A DNA stretch of 64,000 bases from Streptomyces cyaneus (GTDB lineage: Bacteria > Actinomycetota > Actinomycetes > Streptomycetales > Streptomycetaceae), in contig NZ_RQJW01000019.1 in assembly GCF_004028635.1 (NCBI RefSeq), forward strand, positions 62,001 through 126,000, written 5' to 3'. Numbering within the stretch: position 1 is the first letter of the stretch; each line of letters begins with the position of its first letter. Below the pieces are notes generated by a model that was given only the letters and a program-made list of their open reading frames with translations, made no database searches and was not told where the DNA came from. Shown piece after piece: positions 37,708 to 46,310 of this stretch. The position numbers and the translations under genes are program-made.

Positions 37708-38760
37708 TCAGGCCGAGAGGACGTCCAGCAACCGGTCGACATCCGCGGGGGTGTTGTAGAGGTGGAAGGCCGCGCGCAGGTTGCCCGCGCGGTTGGCGAC
37801 CTCGATTCCGGCCGCGCTCAGCTCGGGCTGGCGGTGGCCGAGTCCGGGCACGGAGACGATCGCCGAGCCGGGCGAGGGCACCGGTTCGTGGCCGAGGGTC
37901 GCAAGGCCCGCGCGGAAGCGGTCGGCGAGGTCGAGGTCATGGGCCTGGATGGCGGACACGCCGAGTTCCTCGATCAGCTCCAGGGACGTGCGCAGCCCGG
38001 CGTAGGTGAAGAGGCTGGGGCTGATGTCGAAGCGCCGAGCGGAGTGGGCGAGGTCCTCGACGGGGCCGTAGCAGCTGTCCCAGGGGGCCTCTCCGGCGAC
38101 CCACCCGGCGAGCAGCGGCGTCAGCCCGCCGAAGTCCTCCGGGACGACGCAGAACGCGACGCCGTGCGGGCCCAGGAGCCACTTGAAGCCGACGGCGGCG
38201 ACGAAATCGTACGCGCCGGCCTCCAGCGGCAGCCATCCGGCCGACTGGGAGGCGTCGACGTAGGTGCGCGCCCCCTGCGCCAGTGCCGCCGCGCGCACGG
38301 CGGGCAGGTCGGCGATCCGGCCGTCGGCGGACTGCGCGGCGCTGACCGCGACGAGTGCGGTGTCCGGGCGGACGGACTCGGCGAGGCGGTCCAACGGGAC
38401 GGCGCGCACCTTGAGGTCGCCGCGCATGTGGAAGGGGTTCACGAGGGAGGCGAAGTCGGCCTCCGCGGTGAGGACTTCGGCACCTGCGGGGAGCGAGGCC
38501 GCGATCAGCCCGCCGTACTCGGCGACCGAGGCCCCGGTCGCGACCCGCTCGACCGGGACGCCGGCCAGCCGGGCGAAGGAGGCGCGCACGACCTCCACGT
38601 CCTCGTACAGAGGGCCGAGCGGCGTGCCCTCGGCCCGCATCCGCACGGCCCGGTGCAGGGCGGTGACGGTGCGGGCCGGCAGCAGGGCGCTGCTCGCGGT
38701 GTTGAGATAGACGTTCTTCGGTGCGAACTCGGCGCGGACCAGGCTCTCGAAGGTCTCCAT
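37708..38760 (-). CDS. Class V PLP-dependent enzyme (cysteine desulfurase/kynureninase-like)
   Basis: A 350-residue fold-type I PLP enzyme. VYLNTASSALLP at the N-terminus, TYVDASQSAGWLPL with the pyridine-N Asp, and VGFKWLLGPHGVAF containing the Schiff-base Lys mark the class V/isopenicillin-N-epimerase-like branch. The reaction is not predictable; relatives are lyases, epimerases or desulfurases. The ATG at 38760 has GTGGAG six bases upstream. Its 3' end lies 19 bases from element copy A, but the enzyme looks complete. Confidence 0.82.
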   Translation of the reverse strand: METFESLVRAEFAPKNVYLNTASSALLPARTVTALHRAVRMRAEGTPLGPLYEDVEVVRASFARLAGVPVERVATGASVAEYGGLIAASLPAGAEVLTAEADFASLVNPFHMRGDLKVRAVPLDRLAESVRPDTALVAVSAAQSADGRIADLPAVRAAALAQGARTYVDASQSAGWLPLEAGAYDFVAAVGFKWLLGPHGVAFCVVPEDFGGLTPLLAGWVAGEAPWDSCYGPVEDLAHSARRFDISPSLFTYAGLRTSLELIEELGVSAIQAHDLDLADRFRAGLATLGHEPVPSPGSAIVSVPGLGHRQPELSAAGIEVANRAGNLRAAFHLYNTPADVDRLLDVLSA

Positions 38761-38867
38761 GGCTCCACTGTGGGCCCTGAACACCTATCGGTCCATTGCG
38801 AATCTTTACGTGGTTTCGCTAAGGAACGCTTATAGATCGGCCCCGACCTGCGGGTTCGCTCAGCAGC

Positions 38868-39584
38868 TCAGTGCTGCGGCACCGCGCAGCCATCCGGACC
38901 GCACGCGTCCGCGTCGCCCTGCTCGATCAGCGTGAGCGGCGACCGCTCGCCCCACGCCTGCGTCAGCGCCTGCTGGAAGACCTCGGCGGGCTGGGCGCCG
39001 GAGACGCCGAACTTGCGGTCGAGGACGAAGAACGGCACGCCCGTGGCGCCGAGCTGGGCGGCCTCGCGCTCGTCGGCGCGCACGTCGTCGGCGTAGGCGT
39101 CCGGGTCGGCGAGGACCTTGCGCACGTCGTCGGCGTCGAGTCCGGCCGCGACGGCCAGCTCCACGAGCCGCTCGTCGCCCTCGGAGAAGACGGACCGCTC
39201 CTCGGCGAAGTTCGCCCGGTAGAGGATCTGGATCAGCTCGTCCTGCCTGCCGTGCTCCTTGGCGAGGTGCAGGAGGCGGTGCATGTCGAAGGTGTTGCCG
39301 TGGTCGCGGCCTTCGGTGCGGTAGTCGAGTCCCTCCGCGGCGGCCTGCGCGCCGAGGTTCTCCTCGCCGGCCTGGGCCTGGGCCGCGCTCATGCCGTACT
39401 TCCTGGTGAGCATGGTGATCACGGGCTGGATGTCGCCCTTGGCGCGCCCGGGGTCCAGCTCGAACGAGCGGTGCACCACCTCGACCTGGTCGCGGTGCGG
39501 GAAGGCCTCGAGCGCCTTCTCGAAGCGGGCCTTGCCCACGTAGCACCAGGGGCAGGCGATGTCGCTCCAGATCTCGACGCGCAT
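38868..39584 (-). CDS. DsbA/FrnE-family thiol oxidoreductase
   Basis: A 238-residue thioredoxin-fold protein with an inserted helical domain. The CPWC active-site motif is at residues 11-14 (SDIACPWCYVG), the cis-Pro loop is GATGVPFFVLD, and FGVSGAQPAEVF follows, all standard for FrnE/2-hydroxychromene isomerase relatives. There is no signal peptide, so it is cytoplasmic. A Cys pair near the C-terminus (DACGPDGCAVPQH) could add redox or metal function. GGAGAG precedes the ATG. Confidence 0.88.
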   Translation of the reverse strand: MRVEIWSDIACPWCYVGKARFEKALEAFPHRDQVEVVHRSFELDPGRAKGDIQPVITMLTRKYGMSAAQAQAGEENLGAQAAAEGLDYRTEGRDHGNTFDMHRLLHLAKEHGRQDELIQILYRANFAEERSVFSEGDERLVELAVAAGLDADDVRKVLADPDAYADDVRADEREAAQLGATGVPFFVLDRKFGVSGAQPAEVFQQALTQAWGERSPLTLIEQGDADACGPDGCAVPQH

Positions 39585-39636
39585 GTGTGTGGCTCTCTCC
39601 AGTCGTACGGGTACGGGGACTCCTCCGGTTAGTGCG

Positions 39637-39646
39637 TGAACGTTCA
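39637..39646. promoter_or_regulatory. Palindrome TGAACGTTCA upstream of the FrnE-like gene
   Basis: A perfect 10-base palindrome in the promoter region of the oxidoreductase gene. The same sequence occurs at 55044-55053, just after the PL3 lyase. It may be an operator; no regulator is assigned. Confidence 0.3.
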
Positions 39647-39657
39647 ATCAGCGGGGT

Positions 39658-40161
39658 TCATTCCCTGGGCACGGTGAAGCACAGGTTCAGGTGGTGGTCC
39701 CCGTCGGCGGGCGGGTTCTGCGGGTCCGGACGCCAGCCCCGGCCGGCGTAGAAGATCTGCGCACGCCGGTTGTCCACATGCACGTCGAGCACGGCCGTGC
39801 GCTTCCCGTCCGCCCGCCACTGCTCCACACAGGCGGCATGCAGGGCGGTACCGACGCCACGACCCCACCAGTCGGGGTCGACGTGGAACTGGAACAGCTT
39901 GACCGTGTCGGCAGGGGTGTCCTCCGGGGTGCGGAAGGAGGCGAGACCGACGATCCGGCTCTGCTCGACGACGCACAGCACATGCCCGTCGGGCCGCTCG
40001 ATGGCGGTGCGCCAGGCGGCGGACCAGTCGGTGCCGTCGTCCGGGATCCCGTCCGGGTAGTACGTCGCGCGGGCGCGCGCGTGCAGGGCGGCGACCAGCT
40101 CCGTCTCGGCGGACAGGACGGTACGGATCACCTGGGTCGCGGTCACTCGGTCACCGATCAT
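39658..40161 (-). CDS. GNAT family N-acetyltransferase
   Basis: A 167-residue acetyltransferase. The acetyl-CoA-binding loop is VDPDWWGRGVGTALHAA, followed by VLDVHVDNRRAQIFYAGRGWRP, typical of the Rim-like GNAT fold. Its ATG overlaps the stop codon of the upstream AraC-type regulator (40158-40161), so the two are translationally coupled. The substrate is unknown. Confidence 0.87.
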   Translation of the reverse strand: MIGDRVTATQVIRTVLSAETELVAALHARARATYYPDGIPDDGTDWSAAWRTAIERPDGHVLCVVEQSRIVGLASFRTPEDTPADTVKLFQFHVDPDWWGRGVGTALHAACVEQWRADGKRTAVLDVHVDNRRAQIFYAGRGWRPDPQNPPADGDHHLNLCFTVPRE

Positions 40162-41153
40162 GCAACGGAGGACGTGGCCTCGGACGCCCCGGTTCCGAGC
40201 CGGCTGAACTGCGCCCGGTAGGCGCTCGGGGTCAGCCCCGTACGGCGGACCAGATGCCCCCGCAGTGAGTCGGCGGTGCCCAGGCCGCAGGCGTGGGCCA
40301 CCTGGTCCATCGGCAGGGCGGTGGTCTCCAGCAGTTCCTTGGCGCGCTCGATGCGCTGGTGGAGCAGCCACTGCAGCGGGCTCACCCCGCTCTCGGCGTG
40401 GAAGCGGCGGGTGAGGGTGCGGACGCTGACGCCGGCGTGGCGGGCCAGGTCGGTGAGGGTGAGCGGCTTGTCGAGGTTGCGCATGGCCCAGCCGCGGGTG
40501 TCGGCGCAGGCCGTGCCGCGCTCGGGCGGCAGCGGGGTCTGGGTGAACTGGGTCTGGCCGCCGGGCCGTACGGGGGCGACGAGCGCCAGCCGGGCGACCT
40601 CGTTGGCGACGGCGGCGCCGTAGTCGGTACGGATGATGTGCAGACACAGGTCGATGCCGGCGGCGTAGCCGGAGGAGGTCACGTACGGTCCGTCCTGGAC
40701 GTACAGCACATCGCCGCGCAGGTCGACGTGCGGGTACCGGCGGCGCAGTTCCTCGGCGTGCGCCCAGTACGTCGTGGCGCGGCGCCCGTGCAGCAGGCCC
40801 GCCTCGGCGAGTTGGAAGGCGCCGGTGCACAGGGACGCGATCCGCCTGCCGTCGGCGGCCGCCTCGCGGACGGCGGTGACGATCCGCGGCTCCGGCTCGA
40901 AGGGCTCCCCGGTCCCGGCGACGAGCACGGTGTCCGCCTCCCGTACGGCGTCGAGTCCGTGCCGCACATACAGGTCGAGGCCGCCGGTGGTGGGCACGGG
41001 TCCGGGATCGGCGGCACAGATGACCACCTCGTAACCCGGCCACCCCGCCACCTCGACCTTGCCGAACAGCATCTCCGGGATGGCGAGGTTGAACATCGAG
41101 ACCGGCGAGGGCGCGACGACGGCGATCCGGTGCGGTGCGAACGGCGTGGGCAT
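40158..41153 (-). CDS. GlxA-like AraC-family transcriptional regulator
   Basis: A 331-residue regulator with an N-terminal DJ-1/PfpI-type domain (ADTVLVAGTGEPFE, SLCTGAFQLAEAGLLHGRRATTYW) and a C-terminal AraC double helix-turn-helix (LTDLARHAGVSVRTLTRRF, QVAHACGLGTADSLRGHL). It is divergent from the MFS exporter at 41225, across 71 bases, so control of that exporter is plausible. ATG 41153 is chosen because GGAGG lies 8 bases before it; 41174 is an upstream alternative. Confidence 0.88.
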   Translation of the reverse strand: MPTPFAPHRIAVVAPSPVSMFNLAIPEMLFGKVEVAGWPGYEVVICAADPGPVPTTGGLDLYVRHGLDAVREADTVLVAGTGEPFEPEPRIVTAVREAAADGRRIASLCTGAFQLAEAGLLHGRRATTYWAHAEELRRRYPHVDLRGDVLYVQDGPYVTSSGYAAGIDLCLHIIRTDYGAAVANEVARLALVAPVRPGGQTQFTQTPLPPERGTACADTRGWAMRNLDKPLTLTDLARHAGVSVRTLTRRFHAESGVSPLQWLLHQRIERAKELLETTALPMDQVAHACGLGTADSLRGHLVRRTGLTPSAYRAQFSRLGTGASEATSSVA

Positions 41154-41224
41154 GGCCAGAACCTCCGGGTGCATGGCATTCCGGCCACTACTGTACGGCG
41201 GCGCGGATCCGCAGCATGGAGGGC

Positions 41225-42613
41225 ATGTCAACGAACCAGACCCGCAAGGTCGACGAACTCGCCTCCACGAAGGGCGAGTCGGGGCCCAAGAGCTTCTCCT
41301 CCGCGCTGACCCTCACCGCCGGCCTCCTCGGCTTCGCGCTGGTCTGCCTCGACGCGTCCATCGTGAACGTGGCCCTGCCCGCGATCGGTTCATCCCTCGG
41401 TGGCGGGATGTCCGGCCTGCAGTGGGTCGTCGACGCCTACACCCTGGCCTTCGCCGCGCTGATGCTGTCCACCGGGGCCTTCTCGGACCGGGTGGGGGCG
41501 AGCCGGGCGTTCGCGCTCGGCACCACCGTCTTCACGCTCGCCTCGGCGGCATGCGGCCTGGCGCCGAACCTGCCCGCCCTGATCGGCGCGCGGGTGGTGC
41601 AGGGCGTCGCGGCGGCCGTGGTGCTGCCGGCCTCGCTGGCGCTGGTGCGGCAGGCGTACGCCGATCCGGCGCGGCGGGCCCGGGCGGTGGCCGCGTGGGC
41701 GGCGGGCGGTTCGGTGGCGGTGGCGCTGGGTCCGGTGGCGGGCGGCATGCTGACGACGGCCTGGGACTGGCGCGGGATCTTCTTCGTCAACCTCCCCGTC
41801 GGGGCGCTGATCCTCGCGCTGCTGATCCGCGCCCCGCGCTCGGAGCGCCGCCCGGCACCGCTGGACCTGCCCGGTCAGGTGACGGCGGTGGTGGCTCTGA
41901 CGGCGCTGACGTTCGCGGTGATCGAGGGCGGGACGGCGGGGTGGGCGGCGCTGGCGGTGGCCGTCGTGGCCGCGGTCGCGTTCCTCAGGATCGAGGCACG
42001 GCAGCCGCACCCGGTCGTCCCCCTCGCCCTCTTCCGCAACCGGACCGTGGCGGTGACGGTCGCCGCGGGAGCGGCGGTCAGCGTGGCCTTCTACAGCCTG
42101 GTGTTCGTCTTCTCGCTCTTCTTCCAGCAGGTGCAGGGCCGTTCCGCGCTGCAGGCCGGGCTGATGTTCCTGCCGATGACGGGCCTGATCGCGGTGACGA
42201 ACGTGGCGGCGGGCAAGCTCGCGGGCCGCTACGGCGCCCGGTTGCCCATGGTGGTCGGGCAGGGCCTGGCCGTCGTAGGACTGCTCTTGATCCTGTACGT
42301 CGACTCCAGGACGTCTCCCGTCCTGGTGGCCCTGCTCCTCGTCCCCATGGCGTTGGGCTGCGCGCTGACGGTGCCGCCGCTGACCGCGGCGATGCTGGAC
42401 GCCGTGCCCGCCGAACGGGCGGGTCTGGCGGCCGGCGTCCTCAACTCGGCGCGGCAGATGGCCGGGGCGCTGGGCATCGCCGCGTTCGGGGCGTTGATCT
42501 CCGACGGCTTCGTGGCGGGGATGCGGCTGAGCCTGGTGATCAGCGCGGCCCTGCTGGCGGTGACGGGCCTGCTCAGCTTCCGTCTCGCAGGTCCTTCGGC
42601 CAGTTCGGCCTGA
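41225..42613 (+). CDS. MFS transporter, DHA2-type drug exporter
   Basis: A 462-residue protein with about 14 membrane helices. LDASIVNVALPAIG and the motif A region GAFSDRVGASRAF, plus GPVAGGMLTTAWDWRGIFFVNLPVG (motif C/D area), place it in the DHA2 proton-antiporter family that exports drugs or toxic metabolites. ATG 41225 is used; ATG 41216 is also possible. Its last 41 bases overlap the convergent DUF1349 gene. Confidence 0.88.
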   Translation: MSTNQTRKVDELASTKGESGPKSFSSALTLTAGLLGFALVCLDASIVNVALPAIGSSLGGGMSGLQWVVDAYTLAFAALMLSTGAFSDRVGASRAFALGTTVFTLASAACGLAPNLPALIGARVVQGVAAAVVLPASLALVRQAYADPARRARAVAAWAAGGSVAVALGPVAGGMLTTAWDWRGIFFVNLPVGALILALLIRAPRSERRPAPLDLPGQVTAVVALTALTFAVIEGGTAGWAALAVAVVAAVAFLRIEARQPHPVVPLALFRNRTVAVTVAAGAAVSVAFYSLVFVFSLFFQQVQGRSALQAGLMFLPMTGLIAVTNVAAGKLAGRYGARLPMVVGQGLAVVGLLLILYVDSRTSPVLVALLLVPMALGCALTVPPLTAAMLDAVPAERAGLAAGVLNSARQMAGALGIAAFGALISDGFVAGMRLSLVISAALLAVTGLLSFRLAGPSASSA

Positions 42614-43181
42614 ACTCGAGGTGGTCGTACGTCACGACACACCCCTCCCCCATCGGCGACTGCGTCATGAAGCCGACCAGGGCGGCGTCCGTCTCCTTCT
42701 CGTCCCCCAGCGTGAAGAGCCGGACGAAGGTCCAGCGCTCGCCGTCCCGGGAGGCGTGGAAGGCGAAGGCCCGCTCGGTCCGGCTCACCCGCAGCCAGAC
42801 CGAACTCCCCTCCACGGTGAAGGAGTTGGCGTCGTCGGAGTGCCCCCGAGTGACCACCGTGCACACGGTGGGCACGTCCGGGGAGTACTCCAGACACAGC
42901 TTGGCCCAGGCCCGCTCCCCGACATGGACGTAGAGCACCCCGGCATCGAAGGCGGCGGCGAACCCGACGGTGACGCGGGCGATCAGCTGGAAGTCACCCT
43001 CGGGCGCACCCAGAAGCCGCGGCGCGTCGGAGGCGGGGTCCAGCGCCTCCCCGGTGGGCGGCACGAACCGGTCCTGCCGGGGCCCGGCCCACCCGGAGAG
43101 CATGCCGTCCTCGTAGGCCCAGTGACCGTCGGGTCCATAGGTACGGAGCGGGAAAGGCAGTTCGGGAAGTTCCACGTCCAT
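42573..43181 (-). CDS. DUF1349 family protein (concanavalin-like fold)
   Basis: A 202-residue protein of the DUF1349/YesU-like family, a beta-sandwich related to lectin/glucanase folds: FQLIARVTVGFAAAFDAGVLYVHV, AWAKLCLEYS, TRGHSDDANSFTVEG and GPMAEG-like SPMGEGCVVTYDHLEF. There is no signal peptide. Function is unknown, though relatives sit with carbohydrate genes. It overlaps the MFS gene end by 41 bases in antisense. Confidence 0.82.
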   Translation of the reverse strand: MDVELPELPFPLRTYGPDGHWAYEDGMLSGWAGPRQDRFVPPTGEALDPASDAPRLLGAPEGDFQLIARVTVGFAAAFDAGVLYVHVGERAWAKLCLEYSPDVPTVCTVVTRGHSDDANSFTVEGSSVWLRVSRTERAFAFHASRDGERWTFVRLFTLGDEKETDAALVGFMTQSPMGEGCVVTYDHLEFRPNWPKDLRDGS

Positions 43182-43214
43182 CGCCTCAGTGTCTCAGGTG
43201 CAGTGTGCCAACCA

Positions 43215-43258
43215 GGGGCGCGGGGAACTGCGCGACAAGCCACGACGAACCCGCAGCC
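43215..43258 (+). repeat. Intergenic repeat with GGGGCGCGGGGAACTGCGCG core, copy 1
   Basis: GGGGCGCGGGGAACTGCGCG followed by ACAAGCCACGACGAACCCGC. Related copies are at 50910 and 56669. It lies between two minus-strand genes (DUF1349 and aldehyde dehydrogenase). Confidence 0.75.
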
Positions 43259-43284
43259 CGAAGACTCCCCGCACCCCTACGGCG

Positions 43285-44814
43285 CTATCGCTCCAAACGC
43301 CCGTTGAACCTGCGAGGCAGTCCCAGCGGATTGTCGTCGCGGAGCTCCTTGGGCAGCAGCGCCTCAGGGGCACCCTGATACGCGACCGGCCGCATCCACC
43401 GCTCGATGGCCGTACCGCCCACCGACGTGGACGTCGAGGTCGTAGCCGGGTACGGACCGCCGTGGTGCTGGGCCGCCGCGACGGCGACACCCGTCGGCCA
43501 CCCGTTCACCAGCACACGCCCGGCCAGCGGCGTCAGCTCCGCGAGGATCTCCGCGCCCCGGCCCTCACCCGCCGCCTCCTCGGCCGACAGATGAACCGTT
43601 GCCGTGAGGTTGCCCGGCAGACGGGACAGCACGGCCTGCGCCTGCGCGTCGTCGTCGTAGCGGGCCACCACCGTCACCGGGCCGAAGCACTCCTCCAGGA
43701 GCAGGTCGTACGCCCCCTCGCTGGTCAGCTTCTCGGCCGCGACCGTCAGGAAGCCCGCACTGACCGTGTGCTCACCACCCGCACCCGGCGTCACCGGCGA
43801 CTCCACGTCCGCGAGCTCCGCACGCTCGGCAACCCCGGCGATGAAGTTGTCCCGCATGCGGTGGTCGAGCAGGACACCGGCGTCGGTGTCGCTGACGGCG
43901 TCCGTGAGCGACTTGACCAGGCCGTCGCCCGCGGCGCCGGACGGCACCAGCACAAGGCCCGGCTTCACACAGAACTGCCCGACGCCCAGCGTCATCGAGC
44001 CCGCGAGCCCCGTTCCGATGGCCTCCGCGCGCTCGGCGGCCGCGGCCTCGGTGATCACGACGGGGTTCAGCGAGCCCAGCTCGCCGTGGAAGGGGATCGG
44101 CACCGGCCGCGCGGCCGCCGCGTCGAAGAGGGCGCGGCCACCCCGGATCGAACCGGTGAAGCCGGCCGCGGTGACCAGCGGGTGCTTGATCAGCTCGATG
44201 CCCGCCTCGAAGCCGTGCACGAGGCCGATGACACCCTCGGGGATGCCGTGCTCGGCGGCGGCCCGCCGCAGGACGGCCGCGACCAGCTCGGACAGCGCCG
44301 GGTGGTCGGGGTGGGCCTTGACGACGACCGGGCAGCCCGCGCCCAGCGCGCTCGCGGTGTCGCCGCCGGCGACGGAGAAGGCGAAGGGGAAGTTCGAGGC
44401 CGAGTAGACGGCGACGACGCCGAGGGGCACCTTGTAGCGGCGCAGGTCCGGGATCGGCGGGGTCGCGGTGTCGTCGGGGTGGTTGATGACGACGTCGAGG
44501 AAGGCGCCCTCGTCGACGATGTCGGCGAAGGCCCGCAGCTGGTAGCAGGTGCGGGCGAGTTCGCCGGTGAGGCGGACGGGGCCGAGCGCGGTCTCGGCGT
44601 CGGCGGCCTCGACGAGCTGGTCCTTGGCCGCCTGGAGCCGGTCGGCGGCGGTGCGCAGGAAGGCCGCGCGGACCGTGCGGTCGGCGAGGGCGCCGCGCAC
44701 GTCGTGCGCGGCGCGGACGGCGGTGTCCACCTCCTGGGCTGTGGCCTCCACCGCAACCTGTTCACGCTGCTTCCCGGTTCGGGGGTCGACACTCCAGACT
44801 GGTGCTGCTGCCAC
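43285..44814 (-). CDS. Aldehyde dehydrogenase (NADP+), 2,5-dioxovalerate dehydrogenase type
   Basis: A 509-residue ALDH. VYSASNFPFAFSVAGGDTASALGAG is the hallmark of the alpha-ketoglutaric semialdehyde dehydrogenase group; FHGELGSLNPVV holds the general-base Glu, GQFCVKPGL the catalytic Cys, and LEECFGPV the conserved C-terminal motif. These enzymes oxidise 2,5-dioxopentanoate to 2-oxoglutarate in uronate, arabinose or hydroxyproline catabolism. A GTG start at 44814 with GGAGGG seven bases before it is preferred. The divergent IclR gene at 44947 probably regulates it. A link to the pectin locus (uronate products) is possible but is inference. Confidence 0.87.
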   Translation of the reverse strand: MAAAPVWSVDPRTGKQREQVAVEATAQEVDTAVRAAHDVRGALADRTVRAAFLRTAADRLQAAKDQLVEAADAETALGPVRLTGELARTCYQLRAFADIVDEGAFLDVVINHPDDTATPPIPDLRRYKVPLGVVAVYSASNFPFAFSVAGGDTASALGAGCPVVVKAHPDHPALSELVAAVLRRAAAEHGIPEGVIGLVHGFEAGIELIKHPLVTAAGFTGSIRGGRALFDAAAARPVPIPFHGELGSLNPVVITEAAAAERAEAIGTGLAGSMTLGVGQFCVKPGLVLVPSGAAGDGLVKSLTDAVSDTDAGVLLDHRMRDNFIAGVAERAELADVESPVTPGAGGEHTVSAGFLTVAAEKLTSEGAYDLLLEECFGPVTVVARYDDDAQAQAVLSRLPGNLTATVHLSAEEAAGEGRGAEILAELTPLAGRVLVNGWPTGVAVAAAQHHGGPYPATTSTSTSVGGTAIERWMRPVAYQGAPEALLPKELRDDNPLGLPRRFNGRLER

Positions 44815-44866
44815 CGCGGGTCCCTCCACACATGTATTGCCGCAGTACGGGGTCATCCACCAGGGT

Positions 44867-44884
44867 CGTTCGATATACTGAACG
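44867..44884. promoter_or_regulatory. Candidate IclR operator between aldehyde dehydrogenase and iclR genes
   Basis: CGTTCGATATACTGAACG has 5-bp arms (CGTTC/GAACG) around an AT-rich centre containing TATACT, a plausible -10 for the iclR direction. It lies in the 132-base divergent intergenic region. Confidence 0.5.
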
Positions 44885-44946
44885 CTGTCTCTGATGATGA
44901 ATATGCTGTGGAGACTATTTCCCGTCGAACGAAGGGGTCAAGGGCG

Positions 44947-45720
44947 ATGTCGGCTGGCGAGACGGGCGGCGGGGCGCAGGTCAAGTCCGCTGTACGGACG
45001 GTTGAACTGCTCGAATACTTCGCCGGACGCCCCGGCATGCACTCCCTCGCGTCGGTCCAGGAGGCCGTCGGATACCCCAAGTCCAGCCTCTACATGTTGC
45101 TGCGCACGCTCGTCGAGCTGGGCTGGGTGGAGACGGACGCGACGGGCACGCGGTACGGCATCGGCGTACGGGCACTGCTGGTCGGCACCTCCTACATCGA
45201 CGGCGACGAGGTCGTGGCGGCGGCCCGTCCGACGCTGGACCGCCTGTCGGACGACACGACCGAGACGATCCACCTGGCCCGTCTGGACGGCACGAACGTC
45301 GTCTACCTGGCCACCCGCCAGTCCCAGCACTATCTGCGCCCCTTCACCCGGGTCGGACGCCGGCTCCCGGCCCACTCCACGTCCCTCGGCAAGGCGCTGC
45401 TGAGCACCTACACGGACGAGCAGGTCCGCAAGATGCTCCCGGAGACGCTCCCCGCGCTGACCGAGAACACCATCACCGACCGCGAGAAGCTCATCGAGGA
45501 GCTCCACCAGGTCCGCGAGCAGGGCTTCGCCGTGGACCGCGAGGAGAACACCCTCGGTCTGCGCTGCTTCGGGGTGGCGATCCCGTATCGCACCCCGGCC
45601 CGCGACGCGATCAGCTGCTCGGTGCCGGTGGCCCGGCTGACGCCCGCGCACGAGCAGATGGTGAAGGACGCACTGTTCGACGCGCGGGACAGACTGACCC
45701 TGGCCACTCGTAGGCTCTGA
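44947..45720 (+). CDS. IclR family transcriptional regulator
   Basis: A 257-residue regulator: winged helix-turn-helix at ~12-65 (VKSAVRTVELLEYF, PKSSLYMLLRTLVELGWVE) and an IclR effector domain with HSTSLGKALLS and the C-terminal REENTLGLRCFGVAIPY, where such regulators bind small carboxylates. ATG 44947 with AAGGGG upstream is chosen; the longer open frame before it is antisense to the dehydrogenase. It is divergent from the aldehyde dehydrogenase, its likely target. Confidence 0.9.
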   Translation: MSAGETGGGAQVKSAVRTVELLEYFAGRPGMHSLASVQEAVGYPKSSLYMLLRTLVELGWVETDATGTRYGIGVRALLVGTSYIDGDEVVAAARPTLDRLSDDTTETIHLARLDGTNVVYLATRQSQHYLRPFTRVGRRLPAHSTSLGKALLSTYTDEQVRKMLPETLPALTENTITDREKLIEELHQVREQGFAVDREENTLGLRCFGVAIPYRTPARDAISCSVPVARLTPAHEQMVKDALFDARDRLTLATRRL

Positions 45721-45753
45721 CACCATGGGTTCGTAGGCTCTGACTCCATGGAT
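45708..45753 (+). repeat. 23-base tandem duplication across the iclR stop and GNAT start
   Basis: Two units, 45708-45730 and 45731-45753, share TCGTAGGCTCTGAC, then C-CATGG. Each unit carries the TGA that ends iclR in unit 1 and an ATG; unit 2's ATG is the acetyltransferase start. Confidence 0.8.
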
Positions 45754-46218
45754 GTGGAACTCCGCGAGGTGCACGACAGTGACTTGCCGGTCTTCTACCG
45801 GCAGTTGAACGACCCGGAGGCCCTGCACATGGCGGCCTTCACCCCCAAGGACCCGGCCGACCGGGACGCCTTCGACGCGCACTGGAAACGGATCCGGTCC
45901 TCGGGCGACGTCCTGCGCACGATCCTGGCCGACGGTGACGTGGTGGGCAGCACGGCGGTGTACGGGGAGCCGGGCGAACGCGAGGTGACGTACTGGGTGG
46001 ACCGGGCGTACTGGGGACGGGGCATCGCCACGGCCGCGCTGCGCGGGCTGCTCACCGAGGTCCCCGAACGCCCGCTGTACGCCCGGGCGGCGGCGGACAA
46101 CGAGGGCTCGCTGCGGGTGTTGCACAAGTGCGGGTTCCGGGTGACCGCGCGGGCGAGGGGGTTCGCGAACGCGCGGGGCGAGGAGATCGACGAGTTCGTG
46201 CTGCATCTGGAGGGGTGA
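45748..46218 (+). CDS. GNAT family N-acetyltransferase (RimJ/RimL-like)
   Basis: A 156-residue RimJ/RimL-type acetyltransferase: ELREVHDSDLPVFYRQLNDPEAL at the start, YWVDRAYWGRGIATAALRGLL as the acetyl-CoA loop, and NEGSLRVLHKCGFRV at the end. It begins 27 bases after the iclR stop, inside a 23-base tandem duplication. The substrate is unknown. Confidence 0.88.
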   Translation: MDVELREVHDSDLPVFYRQLNDPEALHMAAFTPKDPADRDAFDAHWKRIRSSGDVLRTILADGDVVGSTAVYGEPGEREVTYWVDRAYWGRGIATAALRGLLTEVPERPLYARAAADNEGSLRVLHKCGFRVTARARGFANARGEEIDEFVLHLEG

Positions 46219-46310
46219 CCTGAGGAGTGAGGGCCCCTCCCCCGTCCGGCGGAGACGGATCGTCGGCGCGCAGGAGGTGCCCGGCACCCGGCGCACGGGA
46301 GCGTGGACGC

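Noticed and set aside
43189..44946. Long plus-strand extension of iclR across the aldehyde dehydrogenase gene
   Set aside because: It is antisense to a clear dehydrogenase; the winged-helix domain starts just after ATG 44947.
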